Assembly: GCA_046316495.1 (NCBI GenBank)
Contig: JBKDAM010000131.1
Coordinates: 1 to 48,327, forward strand
Length of the DNA stretch: 48,327 bases
DNA from: M3007 sp046316495
GTDB lineage: Bacteria > Bacteroidota > Bacteroidia > Chitinophagales > Saprospiraceae
Direction: 5' to 3'
In this document: piece by piece, positions 1 through 8,262 of the stretch
How the letters are laid out: every line of letters begins with the position of its first letter
Position numbering within the stretch: the stretch's first letter is position 1
Position numbers and translations under genes: made by a program
Notes under the pieces: generated by a model
Databases searched by the model: none
What the model was told of the DNA's origin: nothing
What the model saw: only the letters and a program-made list of their open reading frames with translations

Positions 1-493
1 TAAAAAGGCTGAGGATGAATAAAAGGACTGTAAATATTCTTTTTTTCATGTCAAAATAAGAAAATAATGGAAAAAAATAGCACCTTCAACCAGATGCATC
101 GCTTAGGATTGTTGTTTTCTTATTGGATAAATTACCCGTATTGGGATTGTTTTCAGATGCCGGTTTAATTCACGGCAGAAAGGAAAGCGAAAGTACCTCT
201 TTTTTCCGAAATAGGAAGAAGGTGATCGTTTTTATATTAAAAAAATATAATATTTGATTGTGGCTTACTTTAAAAATGTTTAAAAAAGTGCCAATCTTGA
301 TTTTCTTTTTTTTAAAAACAACTAAGAATTAATGAAAATATTAGTAATTAGTTCGCTTTTTTTTGCTGAAATATTATTTTCCAATTAGAAGGTAACTTTT
401 CGATTTTCTAAGAAAAAGTAAGTCCATTTTAATTACTTGGAGGATAGTTGCCTTTAAGTTACTATCTTGGGCTTGAAAAAATTTGTTCGAATT
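1..493. other. AT-rich intergenic stretch without a convincing gene
   Basis: This leader region is strongly AT-rich, with many A- and T-runs (for example around 233-260 and 300-320). I see no family-recognisable protein on either strand, no tRNA and no clear terminator hairpin. Short ATG frames exist, the longest being 33 codons at 67-168, but nothing supports them. The stretch probably carries the promoter of the lactonase-like gene that follows. I could not place a clean TAnnTTTG element there; the nearest look-alike is TAACTTTT near 391-398. Confidence 0.5.
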
Positions 494-1633
494 ATGAAGT
501 TTCAAGTTGTCTCAGTGTTCATAAGCTTTGCTATTCTCAACGGATGTAAGCCATCGCAGCCTTCCGAAGTTAGTTTACTGCCTTTTTTTGTAGGAACCTA
601 CACTCAAAAAATGGGCCACGTGGATGGTAAGGCAAGTGGAATTTACACTTGTTATCTTGATCCAGCCACCGGCAAAGTACAGTTGGGTGATTCCACCACC
701 CAAATTGAGAATCCTTCTTTCATAACCATCTCCTCTGATGGCCGGCGTCTGTTTGCTGTCTCAGAGCTAGGAGGAACTCCAGAACAGCCTTTTGGAACGG
801 TTGTGTCTTACCTCATTCAAGCGGATGGCCACTTAAAAAGGGTGGCTGAGGTGAGTAGTCAAGGGGTTGCTCCCTGCCATGTTTCAACGGATCCAAGTGG
901 AAAATGGCTTTTTGTCGCCAATTATGGAACCGGTAACGTTTGTTCTTATTCGATTGGTGCTTTTGGGGAAATATCTTCTCCAATTAGTGTGGTTCAACAC
1001 CCCGGGGTGTCTCCTTGGGCACATATGATTCAACCAGAACCCGGCAGTTCTTCAGTTTGGGCGGTAGACAAAGGGGTGGATTCTCTGTTTCAATATGAAC
1101 TGGAGAGGGATGGCAAGCTTCGTCGCGCCAATGCTTTTGGGGTTGGAAAGGGCAGAGGGCCTCGTCATTTGGCTTTTCATCCTACAGATTCTAACTTGAT
1201 GGCGGTTGTTGCAGAATTGAGTTCGGAGGTCTTACTGATGAAACGCGATTCCACAAATCAATGGACTCTTGTTGATTCAATTTCAAGTCTTCCTGTCGGT
1301 TATGAGGGAGAAAATACAGGAGCCGATATTCATTTTCATCCCAATGGACGTTTTTTATATGCATCTAACCGCGGACACAATTCCTTGGTGATTCTCGCGA
1401 TTGATCTTGAAACGGGGAGCTTAGAATTAGTAGGGCATCAACCTGTGGAAGGTGCCATTCCAAGAAATTTTGCGTTGACACAGGACGGAAGTTGGTTATT
1501 GGTTGCCAATCAAAATTCAGGGACTATTTCCAGTTTTCGGGTGGATCGTAAAACGGGCCGATTGAGCTTAGCGGGTCCCCCAGCGAAAGTGCCAACTCCC
1601 GTTTGCATTCAGTTTCTCCCATTGAAAGAATAG
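494..1633 (+). CDS. Lactonase-family seven-bladed beta-propeller lipoprotein (6-phosphogluconolactonase-like)
   Basis: The protein resembles the YbhE/Pgl-type lactonase family (PF10282): a secreted beta-propeller with repeated motifs such as PSFITISSDGRRLFAVSE, HVSTDPSGKWLFVANYG, PRHLAFHP and IHFHPNGRFLYASNRG, each marking a blade. With the ATG at 494 it has 379 residues, close to the family norm. This start gives a short hydrophobic signal ending in a lipobox (ILNGC, Cys18), so it is probably an outer- or inner-membrane lipoprotein facing the periplasm. An in-frame TTG at 467 would add nine residues before the signal and is less likely. True family members hydrolyse 6-phosphogluconolactone or muconolactone-type lactones. 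A lipid-anchored periplasmic copy may act on another sugar lactone, so the substrate is not assigned. It stands alone, with ribA starting about 165 bases later. Confidence 0.8.
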   Translation: MKFQVVSVFISFAILNGCKPSQPSEVSLLPFFVGTYTQKMGHVDGKASGIYTCYLDPATGKVQLGDSTTQIENPSFITISSDGRRLFAVSELGGTPEQPFGTVVSYLIQADGHLKRVAEVSSQGVAPCHVSTDPSGKWLFVANYGTGNVCSYSIGAFGEISSPISVVQHPGVSPWAHMIQPEPGSSSVWAVDKGVDSLFQYELERDGKLRRANAFGVGKGRGPRHLAFHPTDSNLMAVVAELSSEVLLMKRDSTNQWTLVDSISSLPVGYEGENTGADIHFHPNGRFLYASNRGHNSLVILAIDLETGSLELVGHQPVEGAIPRNFALTQDGSWLLVANQNSGTISSFRVDRKTGRLSLAGPPAKVPTPVCIQFLPLKE

Positions 1634-1646
1634 CCAAATTATCCTG

Positions 1647-1654
1647 TACCTTTG
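1647..1654 (+). promoter_or_regulatory. TAnnTTTG promoter element upstream of ribA
   Basis: TACCTTTG matches the Bacteroidota -7 consensus TAnnTTTG. A TTG at 1622-1624 lies at a distance that fits a -33 element. A start of transcription near 1660 would leave a leader of roughly 140 bases before ribA, containing a 13-codon ORF at 1667-1708. Confidence 0.55.
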
Positions 1655-1798
1655 TGGGCTGAATAGATGCTGAAAGAAGGTATCCGTTTAAGGATTTTTG
1701 AACCTTGATTGCTGTTTGATCGTTTTAGAATCGAACGATCGTTTTCTTTTGGCCTTTATTCCATTTTGGAATCATCCTTAATTTACCAATTCCATCTT

Positions 1799-2386
1799 TT
1801 GAGCTCAATAGTCAGACAAGCTTCAGCCATACTACCGACCCGTTTAGGGGATTTTGAAATGATTGCTTACGCGGAGCGATCCGACGAACCGATGCCGCAA
1901 GTGGCGCTGGTGGCTAGTGGAATTGATTACCATCGGCCAGTATTGGTTAGAATTCACTCAGAGTGCATGACGGGAGATGTTTTTGGTTCTCTGAAATGTG
2001 ACTGCGGAGCCCAGCTTCAAGCAGCACTCACTCAAATTATTGAAGAAAAAGGGATTTTACTTTATCTACGTCAGGAAGGAAGGGGGATCGGGTTGATAAA
2101 CAAACTAAAGGCTTACCGTCTCCAAGAAAGAGGATTCAATACATTAGATGCCAACACGCACCTGGGTTTTGAGGCCGACAGTAGGCAATATCAATGTGCC
2201 ATCGAGATGTTATTAGACCTCGGGGTGCACCAGATTCGGCTTCTTACAAACAATCCGGACAAAGTAGCTGTATTCGAAGGAAGTCCTGTTCAATTGGTAG
2301 AGCGTGTTCCGCTCGTAATTCCTGCAGAAAAGGAGAGTGCTGCCTATTTACAAGCCAAGAAAGAATTGATGGGCCATTTATTATAA
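1799..2386 (+). CDS. ribA: GTP cyclohydrolase II (riboflavin biosynthesis)
   Basis: RibA opens GTP to 2,5-diamino-6-ribosylamino-4(3H)-pyrimidinone 5'-phosphate, the first committed step of riboflavin synthesis, in the cytosol. The zinc site is visible as HSECMTGDVFGSLKCDCG (three Cys), followed by the LRQEGRGIGL motif and LLTNNPDK. The family usually starts just before the LPTRLGDF segment. The TTG at 1799 gives 195 residues, almost exactly the E. coli length. The open frame extends back to a TTG at 1709, but those extra 30 residues look unlike the family. No ATG is available, so the start is uncertain. This is a stand-alone RibA, not the RibB-RibA fusion common elsewhere. It ends 6 bases inside the convergent yidD. 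ribD lies 3 kb away on the other strand. Confidence 0.88.
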   Translation: MSSIVRQASAILPTRLGDFEMIAYAERSDEPMPQVALVASGIDYHRPVLVRIHSECMTGDVFGSLKCDCGAQLQAALTQIIEEKGILLYLRQEGRGIGLINKLKAYRLQERGFNTLDANTHLGFEADSRQYQCAIEMLLDLGVHQIRLLTNNPDKVAVFEGSPVQLVERVPLVIPAEKESAAYLQAKKELMGHLL

Positions 2387-2617
2387 CCCACCACTTTTGC
2401 GTTTGGGCACTGGATCCTCCCCGAACGGTCCCCATGGATGGCATTTTAATATACGTTTGGCCGCTAGGTAGGTTCCTTTGAAAAAGCCCCACTCGTGCAA
2501 AGCCTCAATTGCATAGTGAGAACAAGTTGGCTGAAACCGACACTTATTGGCTCCAAGTAGCGGGGAAAGCAGTATTTGATAGAGGCGAATTGGAACTATA
2601 AACAGATATTTTAGCAT
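2381..2617 (-). CDS. yidD: Membrane protein insertion efficiency factor YidD
   Basis: A small (78 aa) cytoplasmic, membrane-associated protein of the YidD family (PF01809), thought to help the YidC insertase. The family signature is clear: RLYQILLSPLLG, then CRFQPTCSHYAIEALHEWG, then KGTYLAAKRILKCHPWGPFGEDPVP, including the conserved Cys residues. An ATG three codons earlier (2626) lies inside the -7 promoter element, so the ATG at 2617 is the likely start. It overlaps the 3' end of ribA by 6 bases, tail to tail. yidC itself is far away in this window (41284). Confidence 0.93.
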   Translation of the reverse strand: MLKYLFIVPIRLYQILLSPLLGANKCRFQPTCSHYAIEALHEWGFFKGTYLAAKRILKCHPWGPFGEDPVPKRKSGGL

Positions 2618-2623
2618 AATGCA

Positions 2624-2631
2624 CAAAATTA
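2624..2631 (-). promoter_or_regulatory. TAnnTTTG promoter element abutting yidD
   Basis: Read on the minus strand this is TAATTTTG, ending 6 bases before the yidD ATG at 2617. Transcription would start within a few bases of the start codon, giving an almost leaderless mRNA. Confidence 0.5.
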
Positions 2632-2699
2632 CCGGTTATGGTTTATTTCTGGAAAATTGTGGCCTAATTAACTTAACATTGCATCAAAAATAAAATAAG

Positions 2700-4559
2700 A
2701 TGAGGTATTATTGCTCCGTTCTCTGCTTTTTGACCCTGTTTTTTGTTTCTGAACTGAGCGGTCAGTCAGACCGATGGCAACAACGTGTTCAGTATAAGAT
2801 GGACATTGATATGGATGCTGAGAAGCACCAGTACAAAGGGCAAATGCAATTGAAATATACCAACAACAGCCCGGATGAGTTGTCTAAGGCGTTTTTCCAT
2901 CTTTATTTCAATGCGTTTCAGCCGGGCAGTATGATGGACGTTCGCTCCAGGACGATTGCCGACCCAGACAAGAGGGTAGGGGATCGTATTTCTAAATTAA
3001 AGCCGGATGAAATTGGATGGATAAAAGTAAACAAACTAAGCTTGAATGGTCTGAATTGTTCCTACGAGACCAACGAAACAATCCTGGAAGTGTCGTTGCC
3101 CCGTTCAATTAAAGCGGGTGAAACAGTTGAATTCGAGATGGAATGGGATGCGCAGGTCCCCTTGCAAATTCGACGTTCAGGGCGAGATAACGCGGAAGGA
3201 ATCGAGTTTTCAATGGCTCAATGGTATCCTAAACTGTGTGAATACGATTACCAAGGCTGGCATTCCAACCCATACATTGCAAGAGAATTCTACGGAGTAT
3301 GGGGGGATTTTGATGTGACGATCCACCTGGACAAGAAGTATGTAGTGGCGGCTGGAGCTTATCTCCAAAACCCGAATGAAATCGGACACGGCTACCAAAC
3401 AAGCGGCAGTACCCTTAATGTGCCACCAGGCGAAAAACTACACTGGCATTTCATTGCACCAGAAGTCCATGATTTTGTTTGGGCGGCTGATCCTGATTAC
3501 ACACATCAAACTCACAAGGCCTCCGATGGATCGATCATGCGTTTCTTTTGGCAGCCAGGAAAAGGATATGATGAGCAATGGGGGAAATTGATTCCGGCTA
3601 TGGACCGGGCGCGTACCCTCATGAATGAGAAATTGGGAAAATACCCGTACAAAGAGTACTCCTTCATCCAGGGAGGAGACGGTGGGATGGAATACCCTTT
3701 GGCTACTTTGATCACCGGCAATCGCCCATTGAACAGCCTAATTGGGGTTTCGGTCCATGAGCAATTACATACCTGGTATCAAATGATTTTGGGTACCAAT
3801 GAAAGTTTGTATGGATGGATGGATGAAGGTTTTACTTCTTGGGCCGAGGCATACGTTGAAAATGAATTGGCAAAAGAAGGCTTAATGCCCGGGAAAAAAG
3901 CAGTGGAACGGTATTGGGTAGACCAGCTCAGAAGTTATAAAATGCTGGCGACCAGTGGAAAAGAGGAACCTTTGACCACGCATGCTGATCGGTTTGATAC
4001 CAATTTTGGGTATTCCTTGGCTGCTTACGTAAAAGGAGCTGTATTCATGAGTCAAATGGAATATATCATTGGAAAAGAGGCTTTTGATGCAGCCGTTTTA
4101 AATTATTTTGATACCTGGAAATTCAAGCACCCAAACGTAAATGATTGTATTCGGATTTTTGAAAAATCAAGCGGGCTGGAATTAGATTGGTACAAAGAGG
4201 ATTGGGTTCATACTACCAAAACCATAGATTATGCGGTTAAATCGGTAGAAAAAGAAGGAAGAAAAAGCACGCTGGTAACCCTGGAGCGCATCGGAAAATT
4301 AGCTATGCCACTCGAAGTGGTGGTAACCTTCGACGATGGATCACAAACCCTTTATTACGCGCCCCTGGAATCTATGCGTGGAGAAAAAAAGCAAGAAAGT
4401 AATCTCGAGCGGGTGTTGCTTCCAGATCACCGATGGGTGGATCCAGAGTACTCCTTTGAAATACCAGAAAAATTGAAAAATATCGTCAAGATAGAGATTG
4501 ATCCTTCTCAACGAATGGCCGACCTGAATCTAGAAAACAATACCTGGGAGAAAAAATAA
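2700..4559 (+). CDS. Secreted M1-family zinc metallopeptidase
   Basis: A gluzincin aminopeptidase-like enzyme of 619 residues. A cleavable signal peptide is visible (about residues 1-21, ending LSGQS). The N-terminal saddle domain is followed by the exopeptidase-like motif GGMEYP (328-333) and the zinc site HEQLH (353-357), with the third ligand Glu376 in MDEGFTSWAE, the exact HEXXH-18-E spacing of M1. M1 enzymes cut N-terminal residues from peptides. This one probably acts in the periplasm or outside the cell in peptide scavenging. There is no ERAP1-like C-terminal domain, which is usual for the shorter bacterial members. The gene ends 1 base before ruvB, so the two may be co-transcribed although unrelated in function. 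Confidence 0.9.
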   Translation: MRYYCSVLCFLTLFFVSELSGQSDRWQQRVQYKMDIDMDAEKHQYKGQMQLKYTNNSPDELSKAFFHLYFNAFQPGSMMDVRSRTIADPDKRVGDRISKLKPDEIGWIKVNKLSLNGLNCSYETNETILEVSLPRSIKAGETVEFEMEWDAQVPLQIRRSGRDNAEGIEFSMAQWYPKLCEYDYQGWHSNPYIAREFYGVWGDFDVTIHLDKKYVVAAGAYLQNPNEIGHGYQTSGSTLNVPPGEKLHWHFIAPEVHDFVWAADPDYTHQTHKASDGSIMRFFWQPGKGYDEQWGKLIPAMDRARTLMNEKLGKYPYKEYSFIQGGDGGMEYPLATLITGNRPLNSLIGVSVHEQLHTWYQMILGTNESLYGWMDEGFTSWAEAYVENELAKEGLMPGKKAVERYWVDQLRSYKMLATSGKEEPLTTHADRFDTNFGYSLAAYVKGAVFMSQMEYIIGKEAFDAAVLNYFDTWKFKHPNVNDCIRIFEKSSGLELDWYKEDWVHTTKTIDYAVKSVEKEGRKSTLVTLERIGKLAMPLEVVVTFDDGSQTLYYAPLESMRGEKKQESNLERVLLPDHRWVDPEYSFEIPEKLKNIVKIEIDPSQRMADLNLENNTWEKK

Positions 4560-4560
4560 T

Positions 4561-5571
4561 ATGGCTTTTAACGACGATTCTACTGCCTCGGAGGAGAAAC
4601 AACTGGAGAAAGCACTCCGTCCTAAATTATTGGATGAGTTCAGTGGACAGCGTAAAATCGTTGACAATCTTCAGGTATTTATTCAAGCAGCCAAACAACG
4701 TGGTGAGGCGCTCGACCACGTGCTATTACATGGCCCACCCGGCCTCGGCAAAACTACTTTGTCCAATATTATTGCCACGGAATTGGAGGCCAGTATGAAA
4801 TTAACTTCAGGCCCGGTGATGGAAAAACCAGGTGACCTGGCTGGAATTTTGACCAGTCTGGAGCCAGGGGATGTACTCTTTATCGATGAAATTCACCGCT
4901 TGAATACAGTCGTAGAGGAATACTTGTACTCCGCTATGGAGGATTACCGGATCGATATCATGATTGATTCAGGTCCGAATGCTCGAAGCATTCAAATCTC
5001 CCTAAATCCATTTACCCTGGTGGGGGCTACGACTCGAATGGGTTTACTTACCGCTCCCCTCCGAGCCCGTTTTGGTATTGCTTGCCACTTGGATTATTAT
5101 GATGTGCCCACCCTAGAGCGAATCATAAATCGATCTGCATCCATCTTGCAGGTCCCCATTTCGGAGGAAGGAGCCAATGAAATTGCTAGAAGGAGCCGGG
5201 GGACCCCTAGAATTGCCAATGCCTTGCTAAGGCGTATCCGCGACTTCGCTCAAATTAAAGGAGATGGAATTATCAACAAGGAGATCGCCCGCTTAGGTCT
5301 TTCTGCCTTGGATGTGGATGAACACGGATTGGATGAAATGGATAATCGGATTCTATCTTCCATTATCTATAAATTTAAAGGCGGACCGGTTGGTTTGACA
5401 ACGATTGCCACGGCAGTTGGGGAGGAGGCAGGTACAATTGAGGAGGTCCACGAACCATTTTTGATTATGGAAGGTTATCTTCAGCGCACTCCTCGTGGTC
5501 GGGTAGCAACGGAGAAAGCGTATGTCCATATTGGAGCAGTTCCTCCTCGACGGGTAGACACCTTGTTCTAG
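4561..5571 (+). CDS. ruvB: Holliday junction branch migration ATPase RuvB
   Basis: RuvB is the hexameric AAA+ motor that, with RuvA, drives Holliday junction branch migration during recombinational repair. The 336-residue length is standard. Visible motifs are Walker A GPPGLGKT (58-65), Walker B FIDEIHR (108-113), the sensor GATTRMGLLTAPLRARFG, and the C-terminal winged-helix region ending in FLIMEGYLQRTPRGRVATEKAY. The ATG follows the metallopeptidase stop by one base. ruvA and ruvC are not in the window, which is common in this phylum. Confidence 0.97.
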   Translation: MAFNDDSTASEEKQLEKALRPKLLDEFSGQRKIVDNLQVFIQAAKQRGEALDHVLLHGPPGLGKTTLSNIIATELEASMKLTSGPVMEKPGDLAGILTSLEPGDVLFIDEIHRLNTVVEEYLYSAMEDYRIDIMIDSGPNARSIQISLNPFTLVGATTRMGLLTAPLRARFGIACHLDYYDVPTLERIINRSASILQVPISEEGANEIARRSRGTPRIANALLRRIRDFAQIKGDGIINKEIARLGLSALDVDEHGLDEMDNRILSSIIYKFKGGPVGLTTIATAVGEEAGTIEEVHEPFLIMEGYLQRTPRGRVATEKAYVHIGAVPPRRVDTLF

Positions 5572-5608
5572 CGCATTTCGTCAGAATCTTGATCCATTCT
5601 GTCCATAC

Positions 5609-6649
5609 TCAATCCAAAGCCTGAACAGGGGTATAAATACTGATTTGATCTTCATAGAGCTGAATCGATTCCCTTCTTTCCAGGTTGGGGGGCAGCTGCG
5701 GCGCTTTCAATCCTTGAGAAAGCGGTTGTTGGTTTTGAATTACTCTGATTTCCTGCCAGGCACCCTCCTTCAGGAAAGATTGTATCAGCTCGGTTCCTCC
5801 CTCCACCAAAAGCGTTGAAATTCCATTCAACTGCAAGTTTTGAAGTAAGTGTTGAACGGTATCCCCTTGGTTATACTCAATAAAGGTAGTTGAACCCCAG
5901 CTTCCCGGTCGAGCTGGGCCAAAGATCAGCGTTTGATGGCGGTCATTCAGCAGATGATGATCAAGTGGTAGTTTGCTGTGGCGGTCCAACGTTATTCTAG
6001 TGAGGCGGCCAGTTGGATAAAAACGGGTATCAAGTTGGGGGTTATCAATCAAAGCGGTTCGGGTACCAACGAGTATACCATCCATTTCGGATCTCCAGCG
6101 ATGCACTAGCCTTTGGGTGTTGGGGGAGGAGATGGGGGTTCGCTTATTGGATTGGGAGATGAATCCATCGCTGCTTTGGGCCCATTTTAGTACAACATAG
6201 GGCAAATGATGGCGGATCCAATGAAAGAAAAATCGATTGAGCCATGCGCCTTTTTTTTCGAGCACCCCTGTAATAACCTCAATTCCAGCAGCTCGCATTT
6301 TCTGAATACTTTTACCTCCCACCAGAGGGTTGGGATCCAGGTTGCAAATGACTACTTTTTTGAGTTGATGGGCGATGATCAAGTCCACACAGGGAGGGGT
6401 TTTTCCAAAATGGTGACATGGTTCCAAGGAACAGTAAAGAGTTGCCTCTTTTAGTAGTCCCTTATTTTGAACCTGTTGAATTGCATTTACCTCAGCATGT
6501 GAACCACCGTAATAGCGGTGCCAGCCTTCTCCAATAATTCGATTTTGATGTACGATGACCGCTCCCACCAGGGGGTTAGGAGCCACTTTCCCTGCCCCAA
6601 GTTGTGCAAGTTGCAGGCACCTTTGCATGTATAGCTCGTGTTCACCCAT
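5609..6649 (-). CDS. ribD: Bifunctional riboflavin biosynthesis deaminase/reductase RibD
   Basis: RibD deaminates the pyrimidine made by RibA, then reduces the ribosyl side chain with NADPH. The N-terminal deaminase domain shows the CDA-type zinc site HAEVNAI followed by PCHHFGKTPPC. The C-terminal half is the dihydrofolate-reductase-like domain (VVLKWAQSSDGFI, LVEGGTELIQSF). I take the ATG at 6649, which overlaps the last 8 bases of pyrF (ATGGGTGA) and gives 346 residues, close to the usual 360-370. The longer frame to 6718 would run deep into pyrF and is unlikely. The overlap suggests translational coupling to pyrF. Confidence 0.95.
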   Translation of the reverse strand: MGEHELYMQRCLQLAQLGAGKVAPNPLVGAVIVHQNRIIGEGWHRYYGGSHAEVNAIQQVQNKGLLKEATLYCSLEPCHHFGKTPPCVDLIIAHQLKKVVICNLDPNPLVGGKSIQKMRAAGIEVITGVLEKKGAWLNRFFFHWIRHHLPYVVLKWAQSSDGFISQSNKRTPISSPNTQRLVHRWRSEMDGILVGTRTALIDNPQLDTRFYPTGRLTRITLDRHSKLPLDHHLLNDRHQTLIFGPARPGSWGSTTFIEYNQGDTVQHLLQNLQLNGISTLLVEGGTELIQSFLKEGAWQEIRVIQNQQPLSQGLKAPQLPPNLERRESIQLYEDQISIYTPVQALD

Positions 6650-7463
6650 TCCATGCAAGGAGCATACGTTCCATGGATTCTTGCATTTTTTTAGCTTCTT
6701 GAGTGGCTTTTTCTGCAAAATCTACTCCATTGGAAGCATAAATTATACTTCTGGAGGCATTTATCAATAGTCCTACCTCCTTATTCATTCCATTTCGGCA
6801 GACGGCCTCCAGGTCGCCCCCTTGAGCACCTACCCCGGGAACCAATAAAAAATGATCCGGCGCCCATTTTCGAATGGTAGTAAACAGTTCGGGGTGAGTA
6901 GCGCCTACCACGTACATCGTATCATTAGGGCTTCCCCATTGATTAGCGGTTTGGAGTACCTTTTCAAACAAAGTGATTTCTCCCTCTTTTAAATGGCATT
7001 GTTGAAAATCAGCACTTCCGGGGTTGGAGGTTAAAGCTAGAATAATAACCCATTTATCCTCAAATCCGAGGAAGGGTTTTATGGAGTCTTCACCCATGTA
7101 AGGAGCGACTGTGATGGCATCGCAGTTCATTTTTTGAAAAAATGCTTCTGCGTACATTCTACTGGTGTTGCCAATATCGCCACGTTTTGCATCTGCAATA
7201 ATCAAGTGCTGATCTCCAATATATTGGACGGTTTCATAAAAAACCTCCCATCCTTCCAACCCAAGTGCTTCATAAAAGGCTAGGTTGGGTTTGTAGGCCA
7301 CACACAGGGGACGGGTAGCATCAATTATTGCTTTGTTAAATTGAAGAATCCCCTGTGCATTTTGGGGTAGGTGTTTTGGCAGTTTACTCAACTCCACATC
7401 GAGCCCTACGCACAGGAACGACTTTTTCTCCTTTATTTGCTGGATAAGTTGCTGTCTATTCAT
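6642..7463 (-). CDS. pyrF: Orotidine 5'-phosphate decarboxylase
   Basis: PyrF converts OMP to UMP, the last step of de novo pyrimidine synthesis. The 273-residue length and the motif ADAKRGDIGNTS, with the catalytic Lys and Asp network, place it in the longer OMPdecase subfamily found in Bacteroidota, actinobacteria and others, not the 230-residue enterobacterial form. The N-terminal FLCVGLDVELSKLP and the phosphate-binding VPGVGAQGG segment are also typical. It lies 30 bases downstream of paaC and overlaps ribD by 8 bases. Confidence 0.96.
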   Translation of the reverse strand: MNRQQLIQQIKEKKSFLCVGLDVELSKLPKHLPQNAQGILQFNKAIIDATRPLCVAYKPNLAFYEALGLEGWEVFYETVQYIGDQHLIIADAKRGDIGNTSRMYAEAFFQKMNCDAITVAPYMGEDSIKPFLGFEDKWVIILALTSNPGSADFQQCHLKEGEITLFEKVLQTANQWGSPNDTMYVVGATHPELFTTIRKWAPDHFLLVPGVGAQGGDLEAVCRNGMNKEVGLLINASRSIIYASNGVDFAEKATQEAKKMQESMERMLLAWNG

Positions 7464-7493
7464 CGTTTTGCTTGAACCATTCGAAGGGGAGCG

Positions 7494-8252
7494 TTACCAT
7501 TTATTCCCGGGATAAGCCCGCTGTAAGTATTGCATTTCTGCCAGCAAGTAGCCCAGTTGTTCTGTGTGCACACCGTTTTTTCCACCGCGTTGCATGTAGG
7601 TATTTTCTGGAACCGTCAAGGTTGCTTCTTGAATTATGGAGTATATTTTTTCCTTCCAAACGGGTTCTAATTCTGCAAGATCAGGCGCAATTCCAACAGT
7701 TGCTGCGGCAAGGTCGACTGCGGATGGGAGGAAGAGTTCACCAGTGTAAGGCCAAATTTGATCGATCGCCGCTTGCATCTTTTGGTGGCTTTCTTCTGTT
7801 CCATCTCCTAGTCGGAGAATCCAATCAGAGGAGAAACGCTGGTGGTAAGTAATTTCTTTGATGGCTTTCTCAGCAATTTCACGAAGTGAATTATCACTAC
7901 TAGCACAAAGGGCTTCGACATACAGTGCATGCCACTGGTCAAAGAAAAATTGCCGTGCAATGGTGTCCGCCCAATTGCCATTTTTTTGTTCTACCAGCAA
8001 CACATTTTTGAATTGGTGGGCATCTCTAAAAAAGGCAAGGTCATCGTCGGTTTTCCCAGCTCCCTCCAGTTGGGCGGCGTAGGAAAAGTACATTCGAGTT
8101 TGCCCTAACAAGTCGAGAGCGATGTTCGTAAGGGCGATATCTTGTTCTAGAACGGGGCCATGCCCACACCATTCTCCTAATCGTTGAGCTAGAATTAAGG
8201 AATTATCGCCCAGCTGCAGGCAAAGTTGTTGACTTATATCGTGGTGGTTCAT
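7494..8252 (-). CDS. paaC: PaaC-like subunit of 1,2-phenylacetyl-CoA epoxidase, without its partners
   Basis: The 252-residue protein matches PaaC, the ferritin-like structural subunit that pairs with the di-iron subunit PaaA in the phenylacetyl-CoA epoxidase complex. Family segments are LGDNSLILAQRLGEWCGHGP, DIALTNIALDLLGQ, LVEQKNGNWADTIARQ, KEITYHQRFSSDWILRLGDGTEESH and the C-terminal RGGKNGVHTEQLGYLLAEMQ. The ATG at 8252 matches the family N-terminus; the frame continues 21 codons upstream into the DUF4340 gene. Normally paaA, paaB, paaD and paaE are adjacent. Here the neighbours are DUF4340 and pyrF, so either the remaining genes lie elsewhere or this copy has another role. Confidence 0.88.
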   Translation of the reverse strand: MNHHDISQQLCLQLGDNSLILAQRLGEWCGHGPVLEQDIALTNIALDLLGQTRMYFSYAAQLEGAGKTDDDLAFFRDAHQFKNVLLVEQKNGNWADTIARQFFFDQWHALYVEALCASSDNSLREIAEKAIKEITYHQRFSSDWILRLGDGTEESHQKMQAAIDQIWPYTGELFLPSAVDLAAATVGIAPDLAELEPVWKEKIYSIIQEATLTVPENTYMQRGGKNGVHTEQLGYLLAEMQYLQRAYPGNKW

Positions 8253-8262
8253 ATCTTTTTGG

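Noticed and set aside
67..168. 33-codon open frame in the AT-rich left end
   Set aside because: No promoter element, no recognisable similarity, and the composition is as expected for an AT-rich spacer.
467..493. TTG start adding nine residues to the lactonase-like protein
   Set aside because: The ATG at 494 gives a clean lipoprotein signal; the extension would place charged residues before it.
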